NCBI RefSeq assembly: GCF_965227505.1 | Contig: NZ_OZ245757.1 | Coordinates: 2,728,001 to 2,792,000, forward strand | DNA length: 64,000 bases | Reading direction: 5' to 3' | DNA from: Pelagibius sp965227505 | GTDB lineage: Bacteria > Pseudomonadota > Alphaproteobacteria > Kiloniellales > Kiloniellaceae | Shown: positions 56,749 through 64,000 of the stretch, one piece after another | Position numbering within the stretch: position 1 is the first letter of the stretch | How the letters are laid out: each line of letters starts with the position of its first letter | The notes under the pieces: generated by a model | What the model was told of the DNA's origin: nothing | The model's input: the letters and a program-made list of their open reading frames with translations, nothing else | Databases searched by the model: none | Translations under genes and position numbers: made by a program

Positions 56749-57615
56749 TCAGCCAGCAGCGCCCAGCGGGCCGGCGAAGCGCCCGCGCAGCGCGTCGATA
56801 GAGGCCTCCGTCTTCGCGACCAGCAGGTTGCCCTCGGTCAGGCGGCAGTCGTAAGGGCGGCCGTCGATCAGTTCGGCATGGCCTCCGGCCTCCTGCACCG
56901 CGAGCACGCCGGCGGCGTGGTCCCAGGCGTTCAACTGGGCATTGACGATGAAGTCGGCGCGGCCCTGGGCGAGCAGGCGGTATTCGTGGCAGGAGCAGCG
57001 CAGGGAGGGCGCCCGGCGGAAGCCGGTCATGGCCTCGGCAATGGCGGGCCTGCGGGCACGCGGGAAGGTGAAGAGCGGGACGAAGCCGGTCATCTCCTCC
57101 GGCGCGACGGCGGTTCCGACCGAAAGCCGGAGAGGGTCCTCGTCCGCCCGGCAGAACCAGGCGCCGCCGCCCTTGCGGGCCAGCACCCAGTCGTCGAGCA
57201 GGGGATCGTAGAGCAGGCCGAAGACCGTCTCGCCCTCCACCGCCACGGCGAGGATGACGCCGAAGACGGCGAGGCCGTTGGCGAAGTTCCAGGTGCCGTC
57301 GATGGGATCGAGGATGACGGCCAGACCGCTGCCGATCCCGTTCAGCAGGGACGGATCGGCCGAGACCGCCTCCTCGCCGATGACCGCCGCCGCCGGCAGG
57401 ATTTCCCGCACGCCCGCCGTGATCGCAGCCTCGGCGGCCAGGTCGGCCTCGGTGACGAGATCGTCGGGCGCGGTCTTGGCGCGGATATCATCCGTGGCCA
57501 GGCGGCGGAAGCGCGGCAGGATCTCCGCCTTCGCAACGTCGCGCACCAGGGCGATCAGGGCGTCCTCCTGCCGGCGCGTCAGGGCCGAAGGGTCTTGGGC
57601 CAGGGCATCCATCAT
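56749..57615 (-). CDS. Inositol monophosphatase family protein
   Basis: This 288-residue cytoplasmic phosphatase has the metal-binding motifs GEE (residues 80-82), DPIDGT (103-108) and WDHAAG (231-236). These are the three sites that bind magnesium in this family. Members dephosphorylate inositol-1-phosphate, 3'-phosphoadenosine 5'-phosphate or histidinol phosphate. Some members in this genome group are annotated as SuhB or HisN-like; the substrate is not resolved here. The start is ATG at 57615 (or the adjacent one at 57612), with GGTGGAGA upstream. The frame continues to 57765 without support. Confidence 0.9.
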   Translation of the reverse strand: MMDALAQDPSALTRRQEDALIALVRDVAKAEILPRFRRLATDDIRAKTAPDDLVTEADLAAEAAITAGVREILPAAAVIGEEAVSADPSLLNGIGSGLAVILDPIDGTWNFANGLAVFGVILAVAVEGETVFGLLYDPLLDDWVLARKGGGAWFCRADEDPLRLSVGTAVAPEEMTGFVPLFTFPRARRPAIAEAMTGFRRAPSLRCSCHEYRLLAQGRADFIVNAQLNAWDHAAGVLAVQEAGGHAELIDGRPYDCRLTEGNLLVAKTEASIDALRGRFAGPLGAAG

Positions 57616-57995
57616 CGCGTCTCCACCTGTCAAATCCTGCAGCAAGGGCCGCCGACTCGGATCGAGCCGCTTCAGGGAGTCTGCACGAAAATGGTGACCG
57701 TTCCGGGTCAGCCGCCGCTGGCGCGGCGAGACGATAAAGCGCAATGCACGATCAAGCCATCGCACTTTCGGTGGTCTGCGCCAGAGGTTTCACGCAGGGG
57801 TCTTGAAGCAGAGGGTCTGAAAGAGCGCGGGTACCCGGAAAAAAACGGGCACCCTGGCAAGATCCGCCAAGACCGGAATGACGCGCCCGCAGCGCTCATC
57901 CCGGGCGGGCCCGCCCGAGGAAAAGCGCGCGGGGCACATCACATCAGTCACATGGAAGACCGCGCGCCGGGACGGCGCGCGGCTGCTTCGGCAGG
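57616..57995. other. Intergenic region between the HU-like and phosphatase genes
   Basis: This 380-bp region has no gene. It contains the hairpin CCGCGCGCCG-GGA-CGGCGCGCGG (57960-57982), probably ending the HU-like transcript although no T-run follows. It also contains the perfect palindrome CGGGCGGGCCCGCCCG (57902-57917). Confidence 0.7.
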
Positions 57996-58361
57996 CTACT
58001 TGAGCTTCCGGGAGTACTTGCTGGCCTGGTCCTTCAGCGCCTTGCCGGCCGTAAATCGCGGCGTCAGGGTCGCGGGCTTGGCCTTGAAGGTGGTCGGCTC
58101 GCCGGTAAAGGGGTTGGTGCCCTTACGCGCCTTGGTCGCCGCCTTGTAGCGCATCTTGAGGCGGCCGAGGTTGCCCATCGGCACGGAACCCGGCGTCGAC
58201 TTGCTGGTGTCCTTCAGCGCCAGGTCGGACATGACCGGCCATAGCGCATCGAGCAGCTTGCTCGCGTCCCTGCGGCTGAAACTTGTTCCCCAGTCATCGC
58301 CGAGCGACTTGGTCAGAGCTGCAGCATAAGCATCGGCAAGCTGGGATTTCGTTACTGTCAT
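57996..58361 (-). CDS. HU-like DNA-binding protein, divergent
   Basis: This 121-residue basic protein has a C-terminal HU/IHF region: GNLGRLKMRYKAATKARKG, NPFTGEPTTFKAKPATLTPR and FTAGKALKDQ. In it, GTNPFTGE replaces the usual GRNPQTGE, the proline-tipped DNA-intercalating arm of HU. The N-terminal 60 residues form a helical part (LADAYAAALTKSLG) that is longer and less conserved than in HU. It probably bends or compacts DNA. The start is ATG at 58361. A stem-loop lies after the stop. Confidence 0.8.
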   Translation of the reverse strand: MTVTKSQLADAYAAALTKSLGDDWGTSFSRRDASKLLDALWPVMSDLALKDTSKSTPGSVPMGNLGRLKMRYKAATKARKGTNPFTGEPTTFKAKPATLTPRFTAGKALKDQASKYSRKLK

Positions 58362-58646
58362 ATTTTCCCCCTCGTGTTGGGCCCCGCATGACTACGGGAT
58401 CGAACTGAAACACCGCCGCAATAGCGGGTTTCGCCTCCTTACGCAAACGATGGTTAATGAAACGTTAAATGTTCGCGATGGCCAGCGTTTTGTTTGAAGC
58501 ACGGCATACAAAAACGCGTAGCCACGCTCATCGCAGTCGGAGCCGTCCGACGTACGGCCTGTTGAAGCATGGCGACGATGCGGCGATACTGAACGCGGTT
58601 CCATCCGCGGTGCTTACAGCCGATCGCTTCCAAAGGGGGCTTTTCG

Positions 58647-58931
58647 ATGGATCCCCTGAATCAAATGGACCCTATGAGTCAAATTGTCGTGCTCAACATC
58701 GGCCATGTCGTCGCCTGGCTCGCTGCGATTTACCTGCGCGATGCGCTGCGCGCGCTGCCTCTGAACATCGTGATCTGTGCAACCGGGGCGTTCCTGGGCG
58801 GCCTGGCGGCAGAGCAGGTTCTTCCGGCGCTCGACAAGCCCGGCATGGTCTTCGGCGCCTTCGCGGGCGCGGTTCTGCTGCTCTCGATGACGCGGCCGAT
58901 CACAGGCCGGCTGTTCAGGAACGGGCAGTGA
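58647..58931 (+). CDS. Small membrane protein of unknown function
   Basis: This 94-residue protein has a short methionine-rich N-terminus followed by three hydrophobic segments (about residues 12-30, 38-56 and 66-82). NIVICATGAFLGGLAAEQVL and FGAFAGAVLLLSM give a glycine-rich pattern reminiscent of the GlsB/YeaQ/YmgE group, but this is not decisive. AAGGGGG lies nine bases before ATG at 58647; an in-frame ATG at 58671 is possible. It is divergent from the HU-like gene across 285 bp and convergent with a LysR gene. Confidence 0.65.
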   Translation: MDPLNQMDPMSQIVVLNIGHVVAWLAAIYLRDALRALPLNIVICATGAFLGGLAAEQVLPALDKPGMVFGAFAGAVLLLSMTRPITGRLFRNGQ

Positions 58932-58995
58932 CGTCCGGCCGGAAGTGATGCCGGGCAGGACCTGAAGCGTCCGTCGGCCGCCGCCTGGTGGTGCG

Positions 58996-59874
58996 TTAAG
59001 CACTTTTTCTGAGGGACTCCAGGCAGGCCGTAACCGCGACGTCCTTGGCACGGCTTTCGTGGATCGCGGCAGCCGTCACCAGGGTCAGCGGGCAGTCGCG
59101 GGGCAGGGGCAGAACCGTGAGGCCGCGCTGCAGGGGGATCAACTGCTGCGGCAGCAGCGCAACGCCCAGACCCGCCTGCGCCATGGCCACCGCGGCCAGA
59201 AAGCTCTCCGCCTCGACGACGATGTTCGCCGTCAGACCCCGATGCTCGGCGAAGGCGATGAGCCGATCGTGAAACCGCGGCGCCCTGCGGCGGGGATAGA
59301 ACACGAGCGGATGGGCAAAGACCTTCCGCCAAGAAGCCTTCCGACCCAGATCGAAGAAGTCCGGGTGGAAGACGGCGCGGAAGGCGTCTTCCGTCATGAT
59401 CTCCGCAACCAGATCGCGGCGGTCGAGGGGCGGATGCAGGATGCCGATGTCGATCTCGCCGCTGCCCAGCGCAGCCTCCTGTTCCACGGTACCCAGTTCG
59501 CGCACCAGAACCTGGATGTCCGGCCGCATGGCGCGGAAGGCGGCGACCCTGTCCATCAGGCCGGAGACCTCGACGGCCGATGTGATGCCGATGCGGATCA
59601 GCCGTCCGCTGCCCGAGGCGGCCGCCTTCGCAGCGCGGGTCGCCTGATCCACGCGGCGCAGGATGCCCAGCGCCTCGTCGCGAAACACGGCGCCCACCTC
59701 GGTTAGGCGCACCTCGCGCGTGGAGCGGATGAAGAGATCGGCGCCGAGCAGGTCTTCCAGGCGTCTGATCTGAACCGACAGCACCGACTGGGTGACGCCG
59801 GCCCGCCGCGCCGCCCGGCCGAAATGCAGTTCCTCGGCCAGCACCGAAAACAGGCGGATCGCCTTCAGCTCCAT
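58996..59874 (-). CDS. LysR family transcriptional regulator
   Basis: This 292-residue regulator has a standard N-terminal winged helix (LFSVLAEELHFGRAARRAGV and LSVQIRRLEDLLGADLFIRS). The effector domain contains LIRIGITSAVEVSGLMDRVA and VAMAQAGLGVALLPQQLIPL, resembling CbbR/BenM-like aromatic or organic-acid responsive members. It is divergent from the secreted beta-propeller gene across 157 bp that hold a long palindrome (59897-59925), its probable operator. Confidence 0.92.
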   Translation of the reverse strand: MELKAIRLFSVLAEELHFGRAARRAGVTQSVLSVQIRRLEDLLGADLFIRSTREVRLTEVGAVFRDEALGILRRVDQATRAAKAAASGSGRLIRIGITSAVEVSGLMDRVAAFRAMRPDIQVLVRELGTVEQEAALGSGEIDIGILHPPLDRRDLVAEIMTEDAFRAVFHPDFFDLGRKASWRKVFAHPLVFYPRRRAPRFHDRLIAFAEHRGLTANIVVEAESFLAAVAMAQAGLGVALLPQQLIPLQRGLTVLPLPRDCPLTLVTAAAIHESRAKDVAVTACLESLRKSA

Positions 59875-59896
59875 ACGCGATTCCGATCCTTAAGAG

Positions 59897-59925
59897 CCTA
59901 TTATTCGCTTACAGCGAATAATAGG
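59897..59925. promoter_or_regulatory. 29-bp palindrome between LysR gene and beta-propeller gene
   Basis: CCTATTATTCGCT (59897-59909) and AGCGAATAATAGG (59913-59925) form a perfect 13-bp inverted repeat with spacer TAC. It starts 22 bp upstream of the LysR start codon and contains T-N11-A, so it is a probable LysR operator for autoregulation and control of the divergent gene. Confidence 0.7.
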
Positions 59926-60031
59926 CCAGGACTTTGAATTTGTCCTGCCCCTTTCCATCACCCACGTCGCAGCCTGTGGAGCAACCGAAAGCACGCCCTG
60001 CAAAGGCGATGCACACCATGGGAAAAAGAGG

Positions 60032-61345
60032 ATGAAAGATACCTACCTGACTACCTGCGCTGCCGCCTTGGCCTTCGCGGTCGGCCCGGCCCTTGCGGCG
60101 GGAACCGCTGGCGCCGAACCCGCGGGACTGCCCGGACTTCAAGGCAGCGCCATCGTGTCGATTCACGACGGCGACATGGTCGCATCGGCCTACGTCAACG
60201 GACAGCTCGGCGCGCGCGAAAGCACCGACCTCCTGAGCGTGCTCTCGCTGGACGATCTGTCGCTGGCGAGTGTGCCGGTCTCGAACTCGGTAGCCGGTGC
60301 CCCCACCGCCGTTGCCGTTACCCCGGACGGTCGCTTCGCCGTCGTCTCGGAGAGTTTCGGGCCGCGCCCGGACTCCGGCGAGACCTTCGGGGACCTGCCG
60401 ATCGGCACCCAGCTGATCCTGGTCGACATCTCCGATCCGGCAGCCCCGCGGGTCGTCGACAGCGCCGCGGTCGGCAATCGTCTCGACGGCCTCTCCATCA
60501 GCCCGGATGGGTCGGTCATCGCGGTCGCCCTGCACCAGACCGACGGACGGGGTATCGCCTTCGTCCAGCGCCAGGAGGACGCGTTGGGTGCGGTCAGCTA
60601 TGCCAGCCTGCCGGCCATCGCAGCCGAGCAGCGGATCAGCCATGTGGAATGGCACCCGACCCAGGACTTCGTCGCCATTCACACCGTTGACCAGGCGGTG
60701 GTTCACTTCGCCCGGGTGATCCGCGACGGCGCCGAAGTCTCTCTGGAAGCCTGGGGCAACGCCGTCCTGACCTCCAAGTACCCCTTCATGGGCCGCTTCA
60801 CGCCGGACGGCGCCCACTATCTGACCGGCAATCTCTTCTGGGGTCCGGATGTGCCCGGGATCTGGACCGAAGCGGTCGACGGCGACGTCATGTCGATCCG
60901 CTTCGATGCCGAAGGCGGCAGCGAGCGCGGCCCGCGCCATCAGATCGTCGGGCGGTCGCCGACCGGCGCCTCGCCCGAGGGCATTGCGATCTCGCCGGAC
61001 GGCGAATGGGCCGTCACCACCAACCTGGAAGTGTCCTACGCGCCGGCGGAGGACGCCCGGCATACGCCTTATGCCTCCCTGACGCTGATCGATATCGACA
61101 GAGAAAGCGGCGCGCTGACGACTGTCGGCACCTACTACTACGACGGCATTCTGCCGGAAGCCGCGACCTTCGATGCCTCCGGCCGCTACATCGCAGTGGT
61201 CAATTTCGATCAGCATCGGGGCGGCGCCGAAGGCGGCTCCATCGACTTCTGGCGCCTGGTGGAAGGGCCAGAGCCGAAGCTGGTGCAGACCCGCACGAGC
61301 ATCGCCGTGCCGCACGGCCCGCACTCGACGATGCTGGTGAACTAG
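60032..61345 (+). CDS. Secreted beta-propeller protein (YVTN/lactonase-like)
   Basis: This 437-residue protein has a Sec signal peptide (YLTTCAAALAFAVGPALAAG region, cleavage before about residue 25-28) and repeated blades with VAVTPDGRFAVVSES, LSISPDGSVIAVALHQ, GRFTPDGAHYLTGNLF, IAISPDGEWAVTTNLE and ATFDASGRYIAVVNFD. Such YVTN/WD-like or lactonase-like propellers bind or hydrolyse ligands, often in the periplasm. No catalytic residues are apparent. It is divergent from a LysR regulator and probably induced by it. A hairpin lies 14 bp after its stop. Confidence 0.85.
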   Translation: MKDTYLTTCAAALAFAVGPALAAGTAGAEPAGLPGLQGSAIVSIHDGDMVASAYVNGQLGARESTDLLSVLSLDDLSLASVPVSNSVAGAPTAVAVTPDGRFAVVSESFGPRPDSGETFGDLPIGTQLILVDISDPAAPRVVDSAAVGNRLDGLSISPDGSVIAVALHQTDGRGIAFVQRQEDALGAVSYASLPAIAAEQRISHVEWHPTQDFVAIHTVDQAVVHFARVIRDGAEVSLEAWGNAVLTSKYPFMGRFTPDGAHYLTGNLFWGPDVPGIWTEAVDGDVMSIRFDAEGGSERGPRHQIVGRSPTGASPEGIAISPDGEWAVTTNLEVSYAPAEDARHTPYASLTLIDIDRESGALTTVGTYYYDGILPEAATFDASGRYIAVVNFDQHRGGAEGGSIDFWRLVEGPEPKLVQTRTSIAVPHGPHSTMLVN

Positions 61346-61359
61346 GCCGGACCCGCTGT

Positions 61360-61380
61360 GGGGAGGGCGCGGCCCTCCCC
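61360..61380. terminator. Hairpin between convergent genes
   Basis: GGGGAGGG (61360-61367) and CCCTCCCC (61373-61380) with a CGCGG loop, in the 51-bp gap between the beta-propeller and YHS genes. No T-run is present, so it is a possible bidirectional terminator only. Confidence 0.6.
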
Positions 61381-61396
61381 CAGCTCCGGGCCGGTC

Positions 61397-61900
61397 TCAA
61401 AGGTCGCCGGCGGCGACGTGCTCGATGTCGTCCCAGTTGCGGTCGGCCTTTTTGACGTTGCCGTCCACATCCTGCAGGAAGGTCTCATAGATCTCCTCGT
61501 TGAGATTGAGGTAGAGCTTGCCGTCGTCGATCTTCCAGAGCGTGGGATCGCCGTCGAACTTCTTGCCCACCGAAACCCCGTAGGCGCAGAAGCCGCCGTA
61601 CTGCGGCGCATAGCGGTCCGGCGCCTGCTTGAAGCGGTCGAGATTGGCCTGGCTGGCGAAGCGGTAGGCCGCGCCGTCGTGAACATGCACCAGGCTGTCG
61701 GAGCCGCGGCGCGGTCCGCCGTCGGTAAAGTAGGCGACCGGGTCGTAGCCGTGCAGAGCCAGCGGCGCGCCGGCAATGGACAGGCCGGGCACGACGTTCA
61801 GTTCATCGGCCGCCTCAGCCGACGCCAGTCCGCCAATCAGGCTGGTCGCGACCAGGGCTGCCAGGGCGAGTTTGGAAAGCGGGTTCTTGGAAAAGGTCAT
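61397..61900 (-). CDS. Secreted YHS domain protein
   Basis: This 167-residue protein has a Sec signal peptide (MTFSKNPLSKLALAALVATS, cleavage after about residue 30). A YHS domain follows: LHGYDPVAYFTDGGPRRGSD, YRFASQANLDRFKQAPDRYA and a C-terminal YGGFCAYGVSVGKKFDGDP. Small periplasmic YHS proteins are common in proteobacteria and may bind metals; the conserved cysteine lies in GGFCAYG. The start ATG at 61900 follows CCAGGAGAACAGCA. It lies downstream of, and in the same direction as, the AraC gene, 137 bp away, and convergent with the beta-propeller gene. Confidence 0.9.
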   Translation of the reverse strand: MTFSKNPLSKLALAALVATSLIGGLASAEAADELNVVPGLSIAGAPLALHGYDPVAYFTDGGPRRGSDSLVHVHDGAAYRFASQANLDRFKQAPDRYAPQYGGFCAYGVSVGKKFDGDPTLWKIDDGKLYLNLNEEIYETFLQDVDGNVKKADRNWDDIEHVAAGDL

Positions 61901-62037
61901 TGCTGTTCTCCTGGGTTTGCGGTGGTCCGGCGCATCTGGCGCCGGGTCCAGCCGGATATGGGAGAACGAGCCTTTCAGACAAGAAACATGTCTGAAAACC
62001 GAATGAACAGCATAGTCTTCCGGACGATCCGCAAAAA

Positions 62038-62988
62038 CTAGGCGGAAACCTCTGCCTGGCGAACGCCTTTCGGGCTGTGGCCGTAGCGGTTCGCGAAGGC
62101 GCGCGAGAAGGCCGCTGGCGAATGGTACCCGACCTGCCGGGCGATGCGCTGGACCGGATCGCTGGTGGTGGCGAGCAGCGCCTTGGCCTTGTCCAGGCGT
62201 AGGTCGGTCAGATAGCCCATGGGCGCGCAGCGCATCAGGGTCTGGAACTGCTCGGCGAAGCGGCTGCGCGACAGGCCGACCTCCCGCGACAGGCTCTCCA
62301 GGGTCCAGTCCTGCTCCATCCGGTGGTGCATCAGGCCGAGCGCGCGGCCAATACGCGGGTCGCCCAGGGCGGTGAGGATGCCGCGCAGGGCTTCGTCCTG
62401 GTCGGCGCAACTGCGCACGACCTCGATGAACAGCGCCTCGGAAAGGCGGATCACCGAGGCGGTCATGCCCGGCGCCTCGGCGAACATCTGCCGGGCGATC
62501 AGGCGCATCAGTTCGTCCAGCCAGGGATTGCGCGCGCGCCGCTCGGCAGTCACCAGCAGATAGGGCGGCAGCGCCCGCAGCAGCGGATGGTCCGCGCCCT
62601 CGGCAAAGGTGAAGTGGCCGCAGACCAGCTTGGTGGCCGCATCCTCCTGCGCTTCACCGCCGTAGACCAGCACCCCCTCACCGGCGAAGCCACTGTCCCG
62701 AAGCACCCGTTCCAACGGCGCCGGCTCGGCCTCCGTCCGGGCGTTCGCTTCGAAGTCCTCCAGCACATGGGCGCTGCCGTTGGGAATGAGGATCAGGTCG
62801 CCGGCATTGAGCCGCACCTCGGCATCGCTGCCGACCCGCACCCGGCAGGCGCCCTGGACCGCCAGGTGAAACCGCGCCGCCCGCCCCAAGGACGGCACCG
62901 CCACCGACCAGGGCGGCGAGAAGGCGGTGCGGAAGTAGAGGCTGCCGCGCAGCTGCAGGAGGTCGAGGATGTCGCTCAGAACGTCCAT
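62038..62988 (-). CDS. AraC family transcriptional regulator (cupin_6 type)
   Basis: This 316-residue regulator has an N-terminal cupin_6 domain (AARFHLAVQGACRVRVGSDA, LNAGDLILIPNGSAHVLED) and a C-terminal double helix-turn-helix (DWTLESLSREVGLSRSRFAE; VGYHSPAAFSRAFANRYGHS) with PKGVRQ. ATG at 62988 follows AAAGGGA; a frame to 63054 is rejected. It may control the YHS gene downstream or a distant gene. It is divergent from the transglutaminase-like gene at 63169. Confidence 0.9.
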   Translation of the reverse strand: MDVLSDILDLLQLRGSLYFRTAFSPPWSVAVPSLGRAARFHLAVQGACRVRVGSDAEVRLNAGDLILIPNGSAHVLEDFEANARTEAEPAPLERVLRDSGFAGEGVLVYGGEAQEDAATKLVCGHFTFAEGADHPLLRALPPYLLVTAERRARNPWLDELMRLIARQMFAEAPGMTASVIRLSEALFIEVVRSCADQDEALRGILTALGDPRIGRALGLMHHRMEQDWTLESLSREVGLSRSRFAEQFQTLMRCAPMGYLTDLRLDKAKALLATTSDPVQRIARQVGYHSPAAFSRAFANRYGHSPKGVRQAEVSA

Positions 62989-63168
62989 GGCAGAAGAGTC
63001 CCTTTCCGTTGGACGGTCAGATAAGAACTGGGCCCATAGTTGTCCAGATGACATGGCCTACGGCCCCCGCACGGGATTGGCATTTGCAGAGTGATATCCG
63101 GCGGCAGCGCTTGAGCGGCGGACTCCCTTTCCGTTAGGATGGCGCGCCCTTCACCACGACGAGCCCCC

Positions 63169-64000
63169 ATGTCCCTGCTGTCGGTCTGCCACACGACGGT
63201 CTACCGCTATCACCGGCCCGTAACCTTCGGCGAGCATCGCCTGATGTTCCGCCCGCGCGACAGCCACGACATCCGGCTGGTGGATACCGCGCTGACGATT
63301 TCGCCTGCGGCCGAGATCCGCTGGATGCACGACGTCTTCTCCAACTCGATCACCATCGCCTCCTTCCAGGAGGCGGCCAGCGAGCTTCGCTTCGAGAGCC
63401 GCATCGTCATCGACCACTACGGCCTCAGCTACCCGGACTTCCCGATCGAGCCCTACGCCCAGACCTATCCCTTCAGCTATCCGGCCGAGGACATTGCCGA
63501 CCTGGGCCGCTCGGTGGAGCGCCACTACCCGGACCCGGAGCGCAAGGTGGACGCCTGGGTGAAGCGCTTTCTCGACAACGGCGGACCCGTCGGCACCCAG
63601 GACCTGCTGCAACGGATCAACACGGCGGTGCAGGCGGAGTTCGGCTACGAACGGCGCTACGCCTTCGGGGTGCAGACGCCGGTGGAGACCCTGGAACGGG
63701 GCAGCGGCACCTGCCGCGACCTGGCGCTCTTCATGATGGGCGCCGTACGCGCCCTCGGCTTCGCCGCCCGTTTCGTCTCCGGCTATCTCTACGACCCGGC
63801 GACCGAGACCGGCGGCGTGGCCGATACCAGCCTGAAGGGCGGCGGCGACACCCACGCCTGGGTGCAGGTCTATCTGCCCGGCGCCGGCTGGGTGGAGTTC
63901 GACCCCACCAACGGCCAGGTCGGCGGCGCCAATCTGATTCGCGTTGCCGTGGCCCGCGAGCCCTTCCAGGCGCTGCCGCTGCAGGGCAGCTACTACGGCG
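63169..64000 (+). CDS. Transglutaminase-like protein, partial
   Basis: The window ends inside this gene; 277 residues are visible. The N-terminal beta-rich region contains HTTVYRYHRPVTFGEHRLMF. The transglutaminase-like core has C182 in GSGTCRDLALFMM, H229 in DTHAWVQVYLPG and D245 in EFDPTNG, the papain-like triad of the family. Members are cysteine proteases or peptidyl-cross-linking hydrolases of unknown substrate, often encoded with ATP-grasp and alpha-E partners, which may follow beyond the window. The start is ATG at 63169. A possible promoter (TTGAGC, 18 bp, TAGGAT) lies at 63111-63140. Confidence 0.88.
   Translation, partial: MSLLSVCHTTVYRYHRPVTFGEHRLMFRPRDSHDIRLVDTALTISPAAEIRWMHDVFSNSITIASFQEAASELRFESRIVIDHYGLSYPDFPIEPYAQTYPFSYPAEDIADLGRSVERHYPDPERKVDAWVKRFLDNGGPVGTQDLLQRINTAVQAEFGYERRYAFGVQTPVETLERGSGTCRDLALFMMGAVRALGFAARFVSGYLYDPATETGGVADTSLKGGGDTHAWVQVYLPGAGWVEFDPTNGQVGGANLIRVAVAREPFQALPLQGSYYG

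Noticed and set aside
56302..58149. A 615-codon plus-strand frame over the phosphatase and HU-like genes
   Set aside because: It runs antisense to two recognised genes and through a terminator. Shadow.

Overview
The window is GC-rich chromosomal DNA, densely coded, with short intergenic spaces and many ATGA/TGATG-type gene overlaps. The gene content points to an alphaproteobacterium of the Rhodospirillales/Kiloniellales kind. The evidence is a complete System I cytochrome c maturation set, a ChrR-RpoE type ECF sigma/anti-sigma pair, a rhizobial-type asparaginase, IalB-, DUF1127-, NnrU- and PAS_5-family proteins, and a bacterial alternative oxidase. The genus cannot be fixed from the sequence alone. 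No insertion sequence, prophage, CRISPR array or rRNA operon was seen. One tRNA gene, tRNA-Ala(CGC), is present. The window opens inside a DMT transporter and closes inside a transglutaminase-like gene.

Layout. 0-13 kb: DMT exporter, acetoacetyl-CoA synthetase, LysE exporter, DUF1127 protein, a methyltransferase/quinone reductase/asparaginase run, TrmH methylase, a frameshifted azlC with azlD divergent from a CGNR regulator, RidA, and chrR-rpoE with a recognisable sigma-E promoter. 12.6-18 kb: IalB-like protein, rlmN, two small membrane paralogues, argG and a second azlCD pair. 18-25.5 kb: PAS protein, AraC regulator, alternative oxidase, NnrU, DUF3253, folD, DUF167/YggT, tRNA-Ala and a WYL regulator divergent from an unknown gene. 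25.5-28.7 kb: a polar amino acid ABC importer.

28.9-36.2 kb holds ccmABCDEFGHI, all on the minus strand, which together export haem, attach it to CcmE, reduce apocytochrome c and ligate the haem. 36.4-38.4 kb is a response regulator/histidine kinase pair followed by a striking tandem-hairpin intergenic element. 38.9-47.8 kb is one co-directional locus: an acyl-CoA synthetase, LivG, LivH, LivM, a periplasmic binding protein, LivF and a PaaK-like ligase. It looks like an uptake-and-activation system for an unidentified organic acid. 48-64 kb carries methylmalonate-semialdehyde dehydrogenase with a divergent LysR regulator, PPK2, an alpha/beta hydrolase, aconitase, a P-loop kinase-like protein, an inositol-monophosphatase-family enzyme, an HU-like protein, a LysR regulator facing a secreted beta-propeller protein across a long palindrome, a YHS protein, an AraC regulator and the partial transglutaminase.

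The most unusual signals are (i) an AzlC reading frame broken by what looks like a one-base loss and thereby joined to AzlD, (ii) two 16-bp dyads four helical turns apart in the azlC/CGNR promoter region, (iii) a pentapeptide repeat in a LysE transporter, (iv) the two-module hairpin element after the histidine kinase, and (v) a PaaK-like ligase lacking the usual P-loop inside the Liv-type locus. Perfect 11-15 bp tandem duplications recur across the window.
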